Part shown: piece by piece, positions 36,368 through 45,990 of the stretch
How the letters are laid out: each line of letters begins with the position of its first letter
Numbering within the stretch: position 1 is the stretch's first letter
NCBI RefSeq assembly: GCF_024055635.1
Contig: NZ_JAMXMB010000008.1
Location: forward strand, 208,252 to 272,251
Source of the DNA: Microbacterium yannicii
Lineage (GTDB): Bacteria; Actinomycetota; Actinomycetes; Actinomycetales; Microbacteriaceae
Direction: 5' to 3'
Length of the DNA stretch: 64,000 nucleotides
The notes under the pieces: model-generated
The model's database searches: none
The model's input: the letters and a program-made list of their open reading frames with translations, nothing else
Told to the model about the DNA's origin: nothing
Translations under genes and position numbers: made by a program

Positions 36368-37873
36368 TTACGCCAGGTGGGTCAGGCGCCCGCCCAGGAG
36401 TGTCGCGCCGACGCGCATGCTGCGGAGGTCAGTCTCGTCGGCGGTGAGCGGGTCGCGCTCGCAGATCGCGAGGTCCGCGATGTCGCCCGGCTCGATGCGG
36501 GCGGGCGTCGCCGATCCCCCGCGAGTGGATGCCGAGAGCGCGGTGGCCGCGTCCACCCGCTGCTGCGGCTGCCAGGCTTCCCGGCCGTCACGCGTGCGGA
36601 AGACCGCCGCCGCCATCGTCGCCCACGGATCGAGCGGCGCCACCGGCGCGTCCGACCCGAACAGCAGGTTCGCCCCGGTGTCGGCGAGAGCGCGCAGCGG
36701 GTAGGGCTGCGCGGTCTGGCCGGCCCAGACGGTGTCGGTGAGGTCGCGATCGTCCAGCGCGTGCTCGGGCTGCACGCTCGCTCCCACGCCCAGACGCGCG
36801 AAGCGCGGGATGTCGGCGTGCGCGACGAGCTGCGCGTGCTCGATGGTGCCCCAGGCGCCGGTCGCGGCGAACGCGTCGAGCGCGTGAGAGTTCGCGACGT
36901 CGCCGATCGCGTGGATGGCGGACGCGATCCCCGCCGCCGTCGCTCGTGTCATCAGATCGACCAGCGTGGCGAGGTCGACTGTCAGCACCCCGTGGTTGTG
37001 CGGATCACCCGGATACGCCTGGGACGTGGCTGCGGTGCGGGTTCCCAGCGAGCCGTCGGTGATGACCTTGAGGGGGCCGACACGGACGAGGTCGGATGCC
37101 GCGCCCCGGGCGACGTCGCCGGTCTGCAGTCCCTCCGACACGGCCCGGTCGAGGAACTCGGGGTAGATCCCGAACGTGACCCGGAGCGCGTCGAAACCGT
37201 CTGCGAGGCGGCGCACCCACGCGTCCTCGTTCCACGCCATGTCGAGATCGACGAGGCCCACCACACCGCGGGCCGCGGCATCCTGCGACATGCCCCGGAC
37301 GAGCGGGTCCGACACCGACGCGTCGACGGCGTTGAGCCGCCGCGAGATCTCGAACGCCGGCTCCTCGCGGAGCACGCCGATGCCGTCGGGCGCGAAGCCC
37401 TCACGGCGGAGCGCCGCGCTGTTGAGCCAGACGCTGTGCACGTCCGCGTTGATGAGGTACGTCGGCACCTCGCCGGTCGCGGCATCGAGGACGGCGAGGT
37501 CCGGCAGATCGGCCCAGAACGCGTCGCGATACCCGCCGCCGACCCGGCGGCCATCGGCCGTCGGCTCTGCCGCCGACATGAGCTCCGCCGCGTGTGCGGC
37601 GGACTCGGCGTGGCCGAGAGCGACGCGCTGGGCGCTGAGCGCCCACTGCACGGTGTGCACGTGGTGGTCCCAGAGCCCCGGGATCACGTAGCCGCCGCCG
37701 GCATCGAGCACCCGGCAGTTGCGCGGAAGCGCCCCGGCCGGCGCGATGTCGACGACGAGTCCTTCGGCCAGGTGGACATCGACCGGGTCGGATCCGAACG
37801 GGTCGGTGCGTTCGGATCCGGTCAGCCGCGCGTTCGCGATCACGCCGGGGGCGTCACCGCGGGCGAGCGTCAC
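36368..37873 (-). CDS. YtcJ-like amidohydrolase
   Basis: Metal-dependent amidohydrolase of 501 residues, similar to the YtcJ group. The metal motif HHVHT lies in VIPGLWDHHVHTVQW at about 70. Later conserved points are TDGSLGTRTAA, AIHAIGDVANSHALDA and LLFGSDAPVAPLDPW. Substrate unknown; relatives act on amide bonds or cyclic ureas. The start is GTG 37873, overlapping the upstream gene's stop by GTGA, so it is co-translated with the PaiB-type gene. Confidence 0.88.
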   Translation of the reverse strand: MTLARGDAPGVIANARLTGSERTDPFGSDPVDVHLAEGLVVDIAPAGALPRNCRVLDAGGGYVIPGLWDHHVHTVQWALSAQRVALGHAESAAHAAELMSAAEPTADGRRVGGGYRDAFWADLPDLAVLDAATGEVPTYLINADVHSVWLNSAALRREGFAPDGIGVLREEPAFEISRRLNAVDASVSDPLVRGMSQDAAARGVVGLVDLDMAWNEDAWVRRLADGFDALRVTFGIYPEFLDRAVSEGLQTGDVARGAASDLVRVGPLKVITDGSLGTRTAATSQAYPGDPHNHGVLTVDLATLVDLMTRATAAGIASAIHAIGDVANSHALDAFAATGAWGTIEHAQLVAHADIPRFARLGVGASVQPEHALDDRDLTDTVWAGQTAQPYPLRALADTGANLLFGSDAPVAPLDPWATMAAAVFRTRDGREAWQPQQRVDAATALSASTRGGSATPARIEPGDIADLAICERDPLTADETDLRSMRVGATLLGGRLTHLA

Positions 37874-38511
37874 CGAGCCGCCTTCCGGGTCTCGAGGTCC
37901 CGGCGCATCTCGGCGGGCAGTCGCGGATCGGCGTAGGGGCTCGTACCGGCCTCGAGCTCGACGATCACCGTCTCGACGACCTCGTCGGGCTTGTTCTGGC
38001 TGAGCTTGCGCTTGCCGACGACCCGGGTCGGGGTGAGGCGGAATCCGGTCGTGCCCTTCTCGAGTCGACGCACGAACTCAGGGTCGTTGGGCGGTGCCCA
38101 CATCAAGCGGGGCTGCGGCATGCCGCTCTCGAAGCGGGTCACGAGCTGCTCCAGCACCTCGAGGTTCTCCTCGGGCGTGAGCAGCTCCGGGATGCCGGTG
38201 AGATGCGCCGAGACGAAGTTCCAGGTCGGGACGCTCTCCACGTCGCCGTACCAGCCGGGCGAGACGTACCCATGCGGCCCCTGCACGACGACGAGCAGCT
38301 CACGTTCGCCCAACCCGTGGATGAGGTCGTCCGGCTTGCCGACGTGGCCCACGATCGTGAGGTCGTCACGCTCGGCATCGAGGAGCACCGCGTAGTGGGA
38401 GGCGACGAGCCCGGCATCCGTGGAGCTGACCAGCGTGACCCACGGATTCTGTTCGATGAGGCGGCGGATCTCGCCGACATCGGACAGGGCGAAGCTCGGG
38501 TTCTGGCGCAT
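37870..38511 (-). CDS. PaiB-type FMN-binding protein
   Basis: Protein of 213 residues in the FMN-binding negative transcriptional regulator / PaiB family, with a split-barrel flavin fold. Signatures are NPWVTLVSSTDAGLVASHYA, HVGKPDDLIHGLG and the VSPGWYGDVESVPTWNFVSAH motif that holds the flavin. A regulatory role is assumed for the family but poorly proven. ATG 38511 follows TAGGCT by six bases (38518-38523), a leaderless start. Confidence 0.9.
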   Translation of the reverse strand: MRQNPSFALSDVGEIRRLIEQNPWVTLVSSTDAGLVASHYAVLLDAERDDLTIVGHVGKPDDLIHGLGERELLVVVQGPHGYVSPGWYGDVESVPTWNFVSAHLTGIPELLTPEENLEVLEQLVTRFESGMPQPRLMWAPPNDPEFVRRLEKGTTGFRLTPTRVVGKRKLSQNKPDEVVETVIVELEAGTSPYADPRLPAEMRRDLETRKAAR

Positions 38512-38552
38512 GGACCCAGCCTATTCGCGCCGCCCAGCCCCCAGCCGCGGCG

Positions 38553-39551
38553 TCACGCCTGACAGGAGGGGCACCAGTAGAGCTTGCGGGTGGCGGCTTC
38601 CTCGACCACGATCGCCGTGCCGCACACGCGGCACGGGAGCCCTGCGCGGTGATAGACCCAATGCCGGTCGTCGCGGCTCGCCATCGCCCTGCGGTAGGCA
38701 TCGGGATCGAGGTCGTCCATCGTCATCATCTGGCCGGTCTCGACGCCGATCGCGAGCAGCCGCACCCAGTCGCGCCAGATGCCGCGCACGACCTCCTCGG
38801 GGACGTCCCGTCCCGGCGTGTGCGGGTTCTGGCGGGCGCGGAACAGCAGCTCGGCGCGGTACACGTTGCCGATGCCGCTGACGACGCTCTGGTCCATCAG
38901 CAGCAGGCCGATGGACGTCGGCTTGCGCCGCACCACCGAGACGAACCGCTCCTCGCCCTCCCGGACATCGTCGACGAGAGGGTCGGGGCCGAGCTTCGCG
39001 ATGGTCGCGGCCACCTCGTCGGCGCTCTGCAGCTCGCAGGCGGTCGGGCCGCGCAGATCGGCGCAGGTGAGGTCGGTGAGGAGCCTCAAGCGCACCTGTC
39101 CGACCACCGGGGGCGGCCACTCGTCGCCCTCGTCCGAAAGACCCGTGGTCTGCTCTGACATGCGCACGTGGACCCGGGATCGCCGCGGTGCGCCGATCGA
39201 AGTGAGCGAGTTCTCCCCTGCGCTGTCGAGGATCGCCTCGCCCAGTTCGGTGCCCCGCTGGTTGGTCTGCCCCATGCGGCCGTTCGCCGAGGCGATCGTG
39301 GGATCGACGAGGATCTCGCCCGCGAAGTCCCACGCCCCGTACATGCCCAGGTGCACGCGCAGCCACAGGTCGTCGTCGAACTCGAGGAACATCTGCTTGC
39401 CGACGGCACGCACCTGCGTCGCGGTGCGGCCGCTGATGATCGCGGCGCCTTCGACGAACCGGCCCTGAGGACTCGAGGCCCCAACGGCGTGGCCGACGAT
39501 ATTGCGGTCGAATTGGCGGGCGATGCGATGGACGGAATGTCCCTCAGGCAT
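38553..39551 (-). CDS. nei: Nei/Fpg-family DNA glycosylase
   Basis: Base-excision repair glycosylase/AP lyase of 332 residues. After Met removal the catalytic Pro-Glu is in MPEGHSVHRIA. The helix-two-turns-helix motif is MDQSVVSGIGNVYRAELLFRA's central GIGNVY, and a C-terminal zinc finger has CRVC and CPSC. MPEGH at the start points to the Nei side rather than Fpg (MPELPE), so oxidised pyrimidines are the likely substrate. A four-base gap follows the rpiB stop, so the two are one operon. Confidence 0.9.
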   Translation of the reverse strand: MPEGHSVHRIARQFDRNIVGHAVGASSPQGRFVEGAAIISGRTATQVRAVGKQMFLEFDDDLWLRVHLGMYGAWDFAGEILVDPTIASANGRMGQTNQRGTELGEAILDSAGENSLTSIGAPRRSRVHVRMSEQTTGLSDEGDEWPPPVVGQVRLRLLTDLTCADLRGPTACELQSADEVAATIAKLGPDPLVDDVREGEERFVSVVRRKPTSIGLLLMDQSVVSGIGNVYRAELLFRARQNPHTPGRDVPEEVVRGIWRDWVRLLAIGVETGQMMTMDDLDPDAYRRAMASRDDRHWVYHRAGLPCRVCGTAIVVEEAATRKLYWCPSCQA

Positions 39552-39555
39552 CGCG

Positions 39556-40098
39556 TCAGCCGGCTTCGGGGTCGAACGAACTGTCGCCGGCGGCCAGGAC
39601 GTCGGGCTGCTGTGCCGCGCGCGGGTCGGGCAGGAGCGTCCCGTCCTGCTCGTACGCGGCCAGCTGCGCGATGCGTCGCGCGTGCCGCTCCTCGCCCGAG
39701 AACGGGGTTGCGATGAAGCGGTCGATGAACGTCGTCGCCTCTTCGAAGGTGTGCTGGCGTGCGCCGATCGCGATGACGTTCGCGTCGTTGTGCTCACGCG
39801 CGAGCTCGGCGGTGGCGATGCTCCACGCCAGGGCTGCACGGACGCCGACGACCTTGTTCGCGGCGATCTGCTCGCCGTTGCCGGACCCGCCGAACACGAC
39901 CCCGAGCGTCTCGATGCCGGCGGCCTGGTCGCGCACGACGGCCTCCGCGGCACGGATGCAGAAGGCCGGGTAGTCGTCGAGCGGGTCGTACTCGAGAGGG
40001 CCGTGGTCGACGATCTCGTGACCGGCCGCCGCGAGATGGTGCTGCAGCTGCGTCGAGAACTCGAGGCCGGCGTGGTCGGTCGCGATGTGGATGCGCAT
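39556..40098 (-). CDS. rpiB: Ribose-5-phosphate isomerase B
   Basis: Interconverts ribose-5-phosphate and ribulose-5-phosphate. The protein has 180 residues with MRIHIATDHAGLEFSTQL at the N terminus and VVFGGSGNGEQIAANK near the active site. A Cys-to-Ser change in that GGSGNGEQ loop is usual in the actinobacterial type. Later ANVIAIGARQHTFEEA is conserved. TAGGAT (40105-40110) lies six bases before ATG 40098, so the message is probably leaderless. The C-terminal 25 residues are longer than in E. coli. Confidence 0.93.
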   Translation of the reverse strand: MRIHIATDHAGLEFSTQLQHHLAAAGHEIVDHGPLEYDPLDDYPAFCIRAAEAVVRDQAAGIETLGVVFGGSGNGEQIAANKVVGVRAALAWSIATAELAREHNDANVIAIGARQHTFEEATTFIDRFIATPFSGEERHARRIAQLAAYEQDGTLLPDPRAAQQPDVLAAGDSSFDPEAG

Positions 40099-40181
40099 GG
40101 CTCAATCCTAGGCAGGCCGGCGAGGGCGGAGACGGATGCCGGCACGTCGGTGCCGGGCCGCGAAGAGAGGGCTTCCGCGGC

Positions 40182-41381
40182 TCAGGGCGCCACACCGGCG
40201 GCAGCCGGCTTGAAGCCCGCGCGCACGTTCTCGCAGCACGCGGGGCGGCACACGTCGAACCACGGTCCGAGGTCCGTCGCGTGCGGGCGCTCGGCAGCGG
40301 GCGTGCCGCTGAGCCGCTCCTGGACGAGGTCCACCAGGCCCGACACGAACACCGGGTCGACGCCGGGAGTCGGCGTGCGCACGGAACGGATCCCGACCTC
40401 GGCCGCGGCATCCATCGCCTCGGTGTCGAGGTCCCAGAGGACCTCCATGTGGTCGCTCATGAAGCCGAGGGGGACGATCGCGACGGCCTGCACGCCGGCT
40501 GCCGGAAGCTCGGCGATCACGTCGTTGACGTCCGGCTCGAGCCACGGCTGGCTCGGCGGGCCCGAGCGCGACTGGTACACGAGGTCCCAGCCGATGCGCT
40601 CGGCGCCGGAGACCTCCGCCGCGACCGCTGCCATGACGACCTCGGCGACGGCGAGGTGCTGTGCCGCGTACGCACCGCCCTCCCCGAGATCACGGTGACG
40701 CTCGTCGCCTTCGCGCGGGCCGGAACGCTCGGCGTCCGCCGTCGGAATGCTGTGGGTCGAGAACAGGACGCGCACGGACTCCGGGGCGATGCCGTCGGCC
40801 AGGAATCCGCCCACCGCATCGCGCACACCGTCGACGAAGGGCTGCACGAAGCCGGGGTGGTCGAAGAACTGGCGCACCTTGTCGATCGTGACCGTCCCCT
40901 CCAGCCCGGTGTCGATCAGCACGCGTGCGAAGTCCTCGCGGTACTGCCGGCAGCTCGAGAACGACGAGTAGGCGCTGGTGGCGAGACCGAGGAGTCTGGT
41001 GTCACCCGCGGCCGCGGCATCCGTCACCGCCTCATCGAGGTACGGAGCCCAGTTGCGGTTGCCCCAGTACACGGGGAGCTCGATGCCGCGGGCGGCGAGC
41101 TCTGCCTCCAGCGCGGCCTTCAGCGCACGGTTCTGCGCATTGATCGGACTCACGCCGCCGAAGTGCCGGTAGTGGTGGGCGACCTCTTCGAGGCGCTCGT
41201 CGGGGATGCCGCGCCCGCGCGTGACATTGCGGAGGAACGGGATGACGTCGTCCTGGCCCTCGGGTCCGCCGAAGCCGGCGAGCAGGATGCCGTCATACGC
41301 GACGGCCTGCTCCACGTACGGAGCCCCGGAGGCGGCGGCGGGCGATGCGAACGGAACGACGTGCTGCTCGGGAGAGGTCAC
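40182..41381 (-). CDS. hemH: Ferrochelatase (coproporphyrin type)
   Basis: Inserts iron into a porphyrin in haem synthesis; in actinobacteria the substrate is coproporphyrin III (also called cpfC). Length 399. Conserved points: YDGILLAGFGGPEGQDDV, the catalytic-His region LFSTHSIPTAD, and GFMSDHMEVLWDLD. Cysteine in SSFSSCRQY and a C-terminal CRPACC cluster match the [2Fe-2S] site known from actinobacterial ferrochelatases. The start is GTG 41381 next to GGAGGG; spacing is tight, so an alternative start is possible. Other haem genes are absent here. Confidence 0.93.
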   Translation of the reverse strand: MTSPEQHVVPFASPAAASGAPYVEQAVAYDGILLAGFGGPEGQDDVIPFLRNVTRGRGIPDERLEEVAHHYRHFGGVSPINAQNRALKAALEAELAARGIELPVYWGNRNWAPYLDEAVTDAAAAGDTRLLGLATSAYSSFSSCRQYREDFARVLIDTGLEGTVTIDKVRQFFDHPGFVQPFVDGVRDAVGGFLADGIAPESVRVLFSTHSIPTADAERSGPREGDERHRDLGEGGAYAAQHLAVAEVVMAAVAAEVSGAERIGWDLVYQSRSGPPSQPWLEPDVNDVIAELPAAGVQAVAIVPLGFMSDHMEVLWDLDTEAMDAAAEVGIRSVRTPTPGVDPVFVSGLVDLVQERLSGTPAAERPHATDLGPWFDVCRPACCENVRAGFKPAAAGVAP

Positions 41382-41564
41382 CCCTCCATCCTGACACCCG
41401 GCACGGACGATTCCGCCATCGGATCAGTGCTTCCCCCGGCGGCTGACATAGGCTGGACCGGTTGTCATCGGTGCCAGCAGCGCTGATGACGGCCGCCGGA
41501 TCGAGTGTCCGCGCAACGGGCTTATCGAGATCATCCGTCATCCTCACCCATGGGAGCCACAGCA

Positions 41565-44111
41565 GTGCCTGGAGAGAACCTCACCCGCATCGAGGCGCAG
41601 GAGCGCCGCGCGATCGTCGAGACGCAGTCCTATGAGATCGCGCTGGACCTGACGAAGGGCGCTGAGGTCTTCGGATCGCACACCGTCGTCCGCTTCACCG
41701 CCACGGCGGGTGCCGCGACGTTCATCGACCTGATCGCGCGCGAGGTGCGGCAGATCACCCTCAACGGCCGGTCCATCGATCCGGCGACCGCCTTCGCGGA
41801 TTCGCGGATCGCGCTCGACGGCCTCGCCGCCGACAACGAGCTCGTCATCGACGCCGACTGCCTCTACACGAACACCGGCGAGGGCCTGCACCGCTTCGTC
41901 GACCCGGTCGATGGCGAGGTCTACCTCTACTCGCAGTTCGAGGTCCCCGACTCGCGCCGCGTCTTCGCGGTGTTCGAGCAGCCCGACCTCAAGGCGACCT
42001 TCGCGTTCACGGTCACCGCGCCCGAGCCGTGGAAGGTCGTCTCCAACTCCCCCACCCCCGACCCGAAGAAGCACGGCGACGGCACCGCGACGTGGCGCTT
42101 CGAGCCCACGCCCCGCATCTCGTCGTACATCACGGCGCTCATCGCCGGCCCCTACGAGGCCACGTTCTCCGAGCTCACCAGCTCGTCGGGCCGCGTCATC
42201 CCCCTCGGCGTCTACAGCCGCAAGAGCCTCTGGCAGTACCTCGACGCCGACTACATCTTCGACAAGACGCGTGAGGGATTCTCGTACTTCGAGGAGAAGT
42301 TCGACTACGCCTACCCCTTCGCGAAGTACGACCAGCTGTTCGTTCCCGAGTTCAACGCGGGTGCGATGGAGAACGCCGGGGCGGTGACCTTCACCGAGAC
42401 GTACGTGTTCCGCTCGAAGGTGACGGATGCCGTCAAGGAGCGGCGCGTCGTCACGATCCTGCACGAGCTCGCCCACATGTGGTTCGGCGACCTCGTCACG
42501 ATGAAGTGGTGGAACGACCTGTGGCTCAACGAGTCGTTCGCCGAGTGGGCGTCCACGATCGCCACCGCCGAGGCCACGGAGTGGACCGAGGCGTGGACGA
42601 CCTTCAACGCCATGGAGAAGACCTGGGCGTACCGCCAGGACCAGCTGCCCTCCACGCACCCCGTCGTCGCCCAGATCAACGACCTCGAGGACGTGCAGGT
42701 CAACTTCGACGGCATCACGTACGCCAAGGGCGGCTCGGTGCTCAAGCAGCTGGCCGCGTGGGTCGGCATCGACGCCTTCTTCTCGGGCGTCGGCGCGTAC
42801 TTCAAGAAGCACGAGTGGTCGAACACCGAGCTTTCGGACCTGCTGACCGAGCTCGAGACCACCAGCGGCCGTGAGCTCTCGACGTGGTCGAAGAAGTGGC
42901 TCGAGACGGCGGGCGTCAACACCCTCTCGCCCGAGATCGTGACCGACGTCGACGGCACGATCACGCGCTTCGCCATCGTGCAGACGGCGCCGGCCGACTA
43001 CCCGACCATCCGCCCGCACCGGCTCGGTGTGGGGTTCTACGAACTCGACGGCGATGCCCTCGTGCGCGTGCACCACGTCGAACTCGACGTCGACGGCGAC
43101 CTGACCGAGGTGCCTGAGCTCAAGGGCCGCAGGCGCCCCGCGCTCGTGCTGCTGAACGACGAGGATCTCGCCTACGCCAAGATCCGCCTCGACGACCAGT
43201 CGCTGCAGACCGCGATCGACCACCTCGGCAAGATCACCGACCCGCTCGCGCGGTCGCTGGTGTGGGGTGCCGCGTGGGATCAGACGCGGGATGCCGAGAC
43301 CTCGGCGTCGGACTACGTCGACCTGGTCCTGCGCAACATCGGCGCCGAGACCGAGTCGACCACGGTGCGGACGACGCTCGCGCAGCTGCAGCTGGCCGCG
43401 AACTCGTACGTGGCGCCCGAGAAGCGCGACATCACCCGTGCCCGCGTCGCCGACACCCTATGGCAGCTCGCGGAGTCCGCCGAGGCGGGCAGCGACAGCC
43501 AGCTGCAGTTCGTCACGGCCTTCGCCTCCGCGGCCGCCACGCCGAGCCAGTGGGCGAAGGTGCGTCAGGTGCGCGACGGCGAGGCGACGTTCACCGGCCT
43601 CGAGATCGACACCGATCTCTCGTGGCAGCTGCTCGTGTCGCTCGCGGCCGGCGGCGCCGTGACCGCGGACGAGATCGACGAGGCCCTCGTGGCGGACAAC
43701 ACGGCCAAGGGCGGCGAGTTCGCGGCACAGGCGAAGGCGGCCCTGCCGAGCGCCGAGGCGAAGGCCGCGGCGTGGTCGTCGCTCGTCGACAGCGACGACC
43801 AGCCGAACACGATCGTCCGCGCCGCTGCGCTCGGATTCGTGCACCCGGCGGGTCGCGAGCTTCTCGACGGCTTCGTCACGCGCTACTTCGACGCACTGGT
43901 GCCGATCTGGGACTCGCGCACGTACCAGATCGCGCAGTACTTGATCGTCGGGCTCTACCCCGCGCCGCTGGCGAACGTCGCCCTGCGCGACGCCACACGC
44001 GCCTGGCTCGAGGCGAACGCCGACGCCGCTCCGGCGCTGCGCCGCCTCGTCGCCGAGAACCTCGCTGGTGTCGAGCGGGCGCTCTCGGTGCAGGACCGCG
44101 ACGCCCAGTAA
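41565..44111 (+). CDS. pepN: Aminopeptidase N (M1 family)
   Basis: Zinc aminopeptidase of 848 residues. The substrate-binding GAMEN motif is at about 266-270. The zinc site HELAH is at 300-304 with the third ligand E323 in LWLNESFAE. The C-terminal half is the helical ERAP1-like domain with no catalytic residues. GTG 41565 is preferred (PGENLTRIEAQERR start, GGGAG eight bases upstream), although ATG 41550 is in frame. A TAGGCT hexamer at 41448-41453 suggests a leader of about 105 bases. Confidence 0.94.
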   Translation: MPGENLTRIEAQERRAIVETQSYEIALDLTKGAEVFGSHTVVRFTATAGAATFIDLIAREVRQITLNGRSIDPATAFADSRIALDGLAADNELVIDADCLYTNTGEGLHRFVDPVDGEVYLYSQFEVPDSRRVFAVFEQPDLKATFAFTVTAPEPWKVVSNSPTPDPKKHGDGTATWRFEPTPRISSYITALIAGPYEATFSELTSSSGRVIPLGVYSRKSLWQYLDADYIFDKTREGFSYFEEKFDYAYPFAKYDQLFVPEFNAGAMENAGAVTFTETYVFRSKVTDAVKERRVVTILHELAHMWFGDLVTMKWWNDLWLNESFAEWASTIATAEATEWTEAWTTFNAMEKTWAYRQDQLPSTHPVVAQINDLEDVQVNFDGITYAKGGSVLKQLAAWVGIDAFFSGVGAYFKKHEWSNTELSDLLTELETTSGRELSTWSKKWLETAGVNTLSPEIVTDVDGTITRFAIVQTAPADYPTIRPHRLGVGFYELDGDALVRVHHVELDVDGDLTEVPELKGRRRPALVLLNDEDLAYAKIRLDDQSLQTAIDHLGKITDPLARSLVWGAAWDQTRDAETSASDYVDLVLRNIGAETESTTVRTTLAQLQLAANSYVAPEKRDITRARVADTLWQLAESAEAGSDSQLQFVTAFASAAATPSQWAKVRQVRDGEATFTGLEIDTDLSWQLLVSLAAGGAVTADEIDEALVADNTAKGGEFAAQAKAALPSAEAKAAAWSSLVDSDDQPNTIVRAAALGFVHPAGRELLDGFVTRYFDALVPIWDSRTYQIAQYLIVGLYPAPLANVALRDATRAWLEANADAAPALRRLVAENLAGVERALSVQDRDAQ

Positions 44112-44127
44112 CGACAGACTGCCGGCG

Positions 44128-44143
44128 TGGTACCCAGGTACCA
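44128..44143. promoter_or_regulatory. Palindrome upstream of ABC exporter operon
   Basis: TGGTACC-CA-GGTACCA, perfect 7-bp arms with a two-base centre, 70 bases before the ABC start and 55 bases before its -10. Possible operator; the binding protein is unknown. Confidence 0.4.
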
Positions 44144-44155
44144 GTCGCCGTTCTC

Positions 44156-44197
44156 CAAGACCCTCCTTGCGGCCGACGCGGCGCAGGGAGGGTCTTG
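44156..44197 (+). terminator. Hairpin after pepN
   Basis: Sixteen-base arms (44156-44171, 44182-44197) with one mismatch, CAAGACCCTCC and GGAGGGTCTTG being fully paired. It ends pepN and touches the -35 region of the next promoter. Confidence 0.6.
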
Positions 44198-44212
44198 CGT
44201 AGCGTCGATGAC

Positions 44213-45121
44213 ATGATCGTCGCAGAGAATCTGAGCAAGAGCTTCGGAGCCAAGCACGCCGTCCAGGACGTGAGCTTCACCGTCCAACCGGGCCGGGTGA
44301 CCGGGTTCCTCGGTCCGAACGGTGCCGGCAAATCCACCACGATGAGGATGATCGTCGGACTCGACCGGCCGACCAGCGGCCGGGTGACCGTGGACGGCCG
44401 CGACTACCGTCGCCTGCGTTCGCCGCTGACCGAGGTCGGCGTGCTCCTGGATGCCAAGGCGGTCCACACCGGCCGGAGCGCCCAGAACCATCTGCGGGCG
44501 ATGGCCGCGACGCACGGCATCCCCCGTCGACGTGTCGACGAGGTGATCGAGATCACCGGACTCAGCTCGGTGGCACGCAAGCGCGCCGGAGGGTTCTCGC
44601 TCGGCATGGGTCAGCGCCTCGGCATCGCGGCCGCGCTGCTCGGCGACCCCAAGACGCTCATCCTCGACGAGCCGGTCAACGGCCTCGACCCCGAGGGCGT
44701 CCTCTGGGTCCGTCGGTTCGTCCGGCATGCGGCATCCGAGGGCAAGACGGTGCTGCTCTCGAGCCACCTGATGAGTGAGATGGCCCTGACGGCCGATCAC
44801 ATCATCGTGCTCGGACGCGGCAAGGTGCTCGCCGATGCGTCGGTGGACGACCTCGTTCGTCAGTGGACGCGCGCCACGGTGCGCATCCGCACGCCGCGGG
44901 CGCTCGAGCTGGCCGAGCTCGTCGCGAGAGACGGCGTGACGGTCACGCACCTCGCCGACGGGCTGATGGATGTCGAGGGCGCGGCCGCTCAGGACATCGG
45001 CGATCTCGCCCTCGCGCACGGTATCGCCCTGCACGAGCTGACCCCCACGTCCGGCACCCTCGAGGACGCGTACCTCGGACTGACCGGCGATGACGTCGAA
45101 TACAAGACGAAGGACATCTGA
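44213..45121 (+). CDS. ABC transporter ATP-binding protein
   Basis: ATPase of 302 residues of the drug/antibiotic-exporter type. Walker A is GPNGAGKST at about 34-42, the signature FSLGMGQR replaces LSGGQ, Walker B is TLILDEPVNGLDPEG, and the switch is SSHLMSE. The C-terminal 80 residues are typical of CcmA/NatA-like exporters. TAGCGT (44200-44205) is seven bases from ATG 44213, a leaderless start. Its stop overlaps the permease start by one base (TGATG). Confidence 0.93.
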   Translation: MIVAENLSKSFGAKHAVQDVSFTVQPGRVTGFLGPNGAGKSTTMRMIVGLDRPTSGRVTVDGRDYRRLRSPLTEVGVLLDAKAVHTGRSAQNHLRAMAATHGIPRRRVDEVIEITGLSSVARKRAGGFSLGMGQRLGIAAALLGDPKTLILDEPVNGLDPEGVLWVRRFVRHAASEGKTVLLSSHLMSEMALTADHIIVLGRGKVLADASVDDLVRQWTRATVRIRTPRALELAELVARDGVTVTHLADGLMDVEGAAAQDIGDLALAHGIALHELTPTSGTLEDAYLGLTGDDVEYKTKDI

Positions 45122-45981
45122 TGACCACCGCACTCGCTCCCGCCCCCGCCACGCCGACACGTGCTGCCGCAGCAGACTCCCCCTATCGGCTCTCGTTCGC
45201 GCGCCTCGTGGCCTCAGAGTGGATCAAGTTCACGAGCCTCCGCTCCACCTGGTGGTCGATCGGACTCGTCGCGGTCGTCTCGATCGGCCTCAGCCTGCTC
45301 ATGGCCTTCTCCTACGCGGCTTTCGCCGGTGACATGCCGCCGATGTCGGTCGAGGAGGCGAACCGGCAGGCCGTGCAGGTCGTGGTGTTCAGCACCGTCC
45401 TCACGCAGCTGCTCGCCGTCGTGCTCGGCACGATCACGGTGACGGGAGAGTACTCGACCGGGATGATCCGATCGACCTTGACCGCCGCCCCGGGACGGGT
45501 GGGGGCGCTGTTCGCCAAGGCCCTCGTCGTCGCGGTCACGATGCTCGTGACGAGCGCCGTCGTGTTCGCGATCGCCGCCGCCGTGTCGGGCCCGGTGCTG
45601 CCGACAGGTGCCATCGATCTCAGCGATCCCGACAGCTCCCTGATGCCGCTGCTCGGTGCGACCGTCTACCTCGCCATCATCTCCGTCGTCGGCGTGGGGA
45701 TCGGCTTCATCATCCGCAACGGACCGGGTGCGCTGGCGGCCGGGATCGGCCTCGTCTTCGTGGCACCGATCCTCGTGCTGTTCTTCCCCCGGCTCGACTC
45801 CTTCCAGTGGATCCACGACGCGGCGAGCTACCTGCCCTCGAACGCCGGCCAGTCCCTCTTCATGGGCTCGCCGATGACCGGGGAACTCCTGGAGCCCGTC
45901 CCGGCGCTCGTCACGCTCGCCGCCTGGGCCGTGGTCGCCCTCGCCGGAGGCATCGCGGTGCTGAAAACGCGCGACGCGTAG
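45121..45981 (+). CDS. ABC-2 type transporter permease
   Basis: Membrane permease of 286 residues with about six helices: WWSIGLVAVVSIGLSLLMAF, LTQLLAVVLGTITVTGEYST, MLVTSAVVFAIAAAV, YLAIISVVGVGIGFII, LAAGIGLVFVAPILVLFF and LAAWAVVALAGGIAVL. The segment GEYSTGMIRSTLTAAPGR is the conserved coupling region of this permease group. It works with the ATPase in front of it to export an unknown compound, possibly a cell-wall-active agent. Its stop codon is part of the next promoter. Confidence 0.9.
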   Translation: MTTALAPAPATPTRAAAADSPYRLSFARLVASEWIKFTSLRSTWWSIGLVAVVSIGLSLLMAFSYAAFAGDMPPMSVEEANRQAVQVVVFSTVLTQLLAVVLGTITVTGEYSTGMIRSTLTAAPGRVGALFAKALVVAVTMLVTSAVVFAIAAAVSGPVLPTGAIDLSDPDSSLMPLLGATVYLAIISVVGVGIGFIIRNGPGALAAGIGLVFVAPILVLFFPRLDSFQWIHDAASYLPSNAGQSLFMGSPMTGELLEPVPALVTLAAWAVVALAGGIAVLKTRDA

Positions 45982-45990
45982 AGTCGATCG

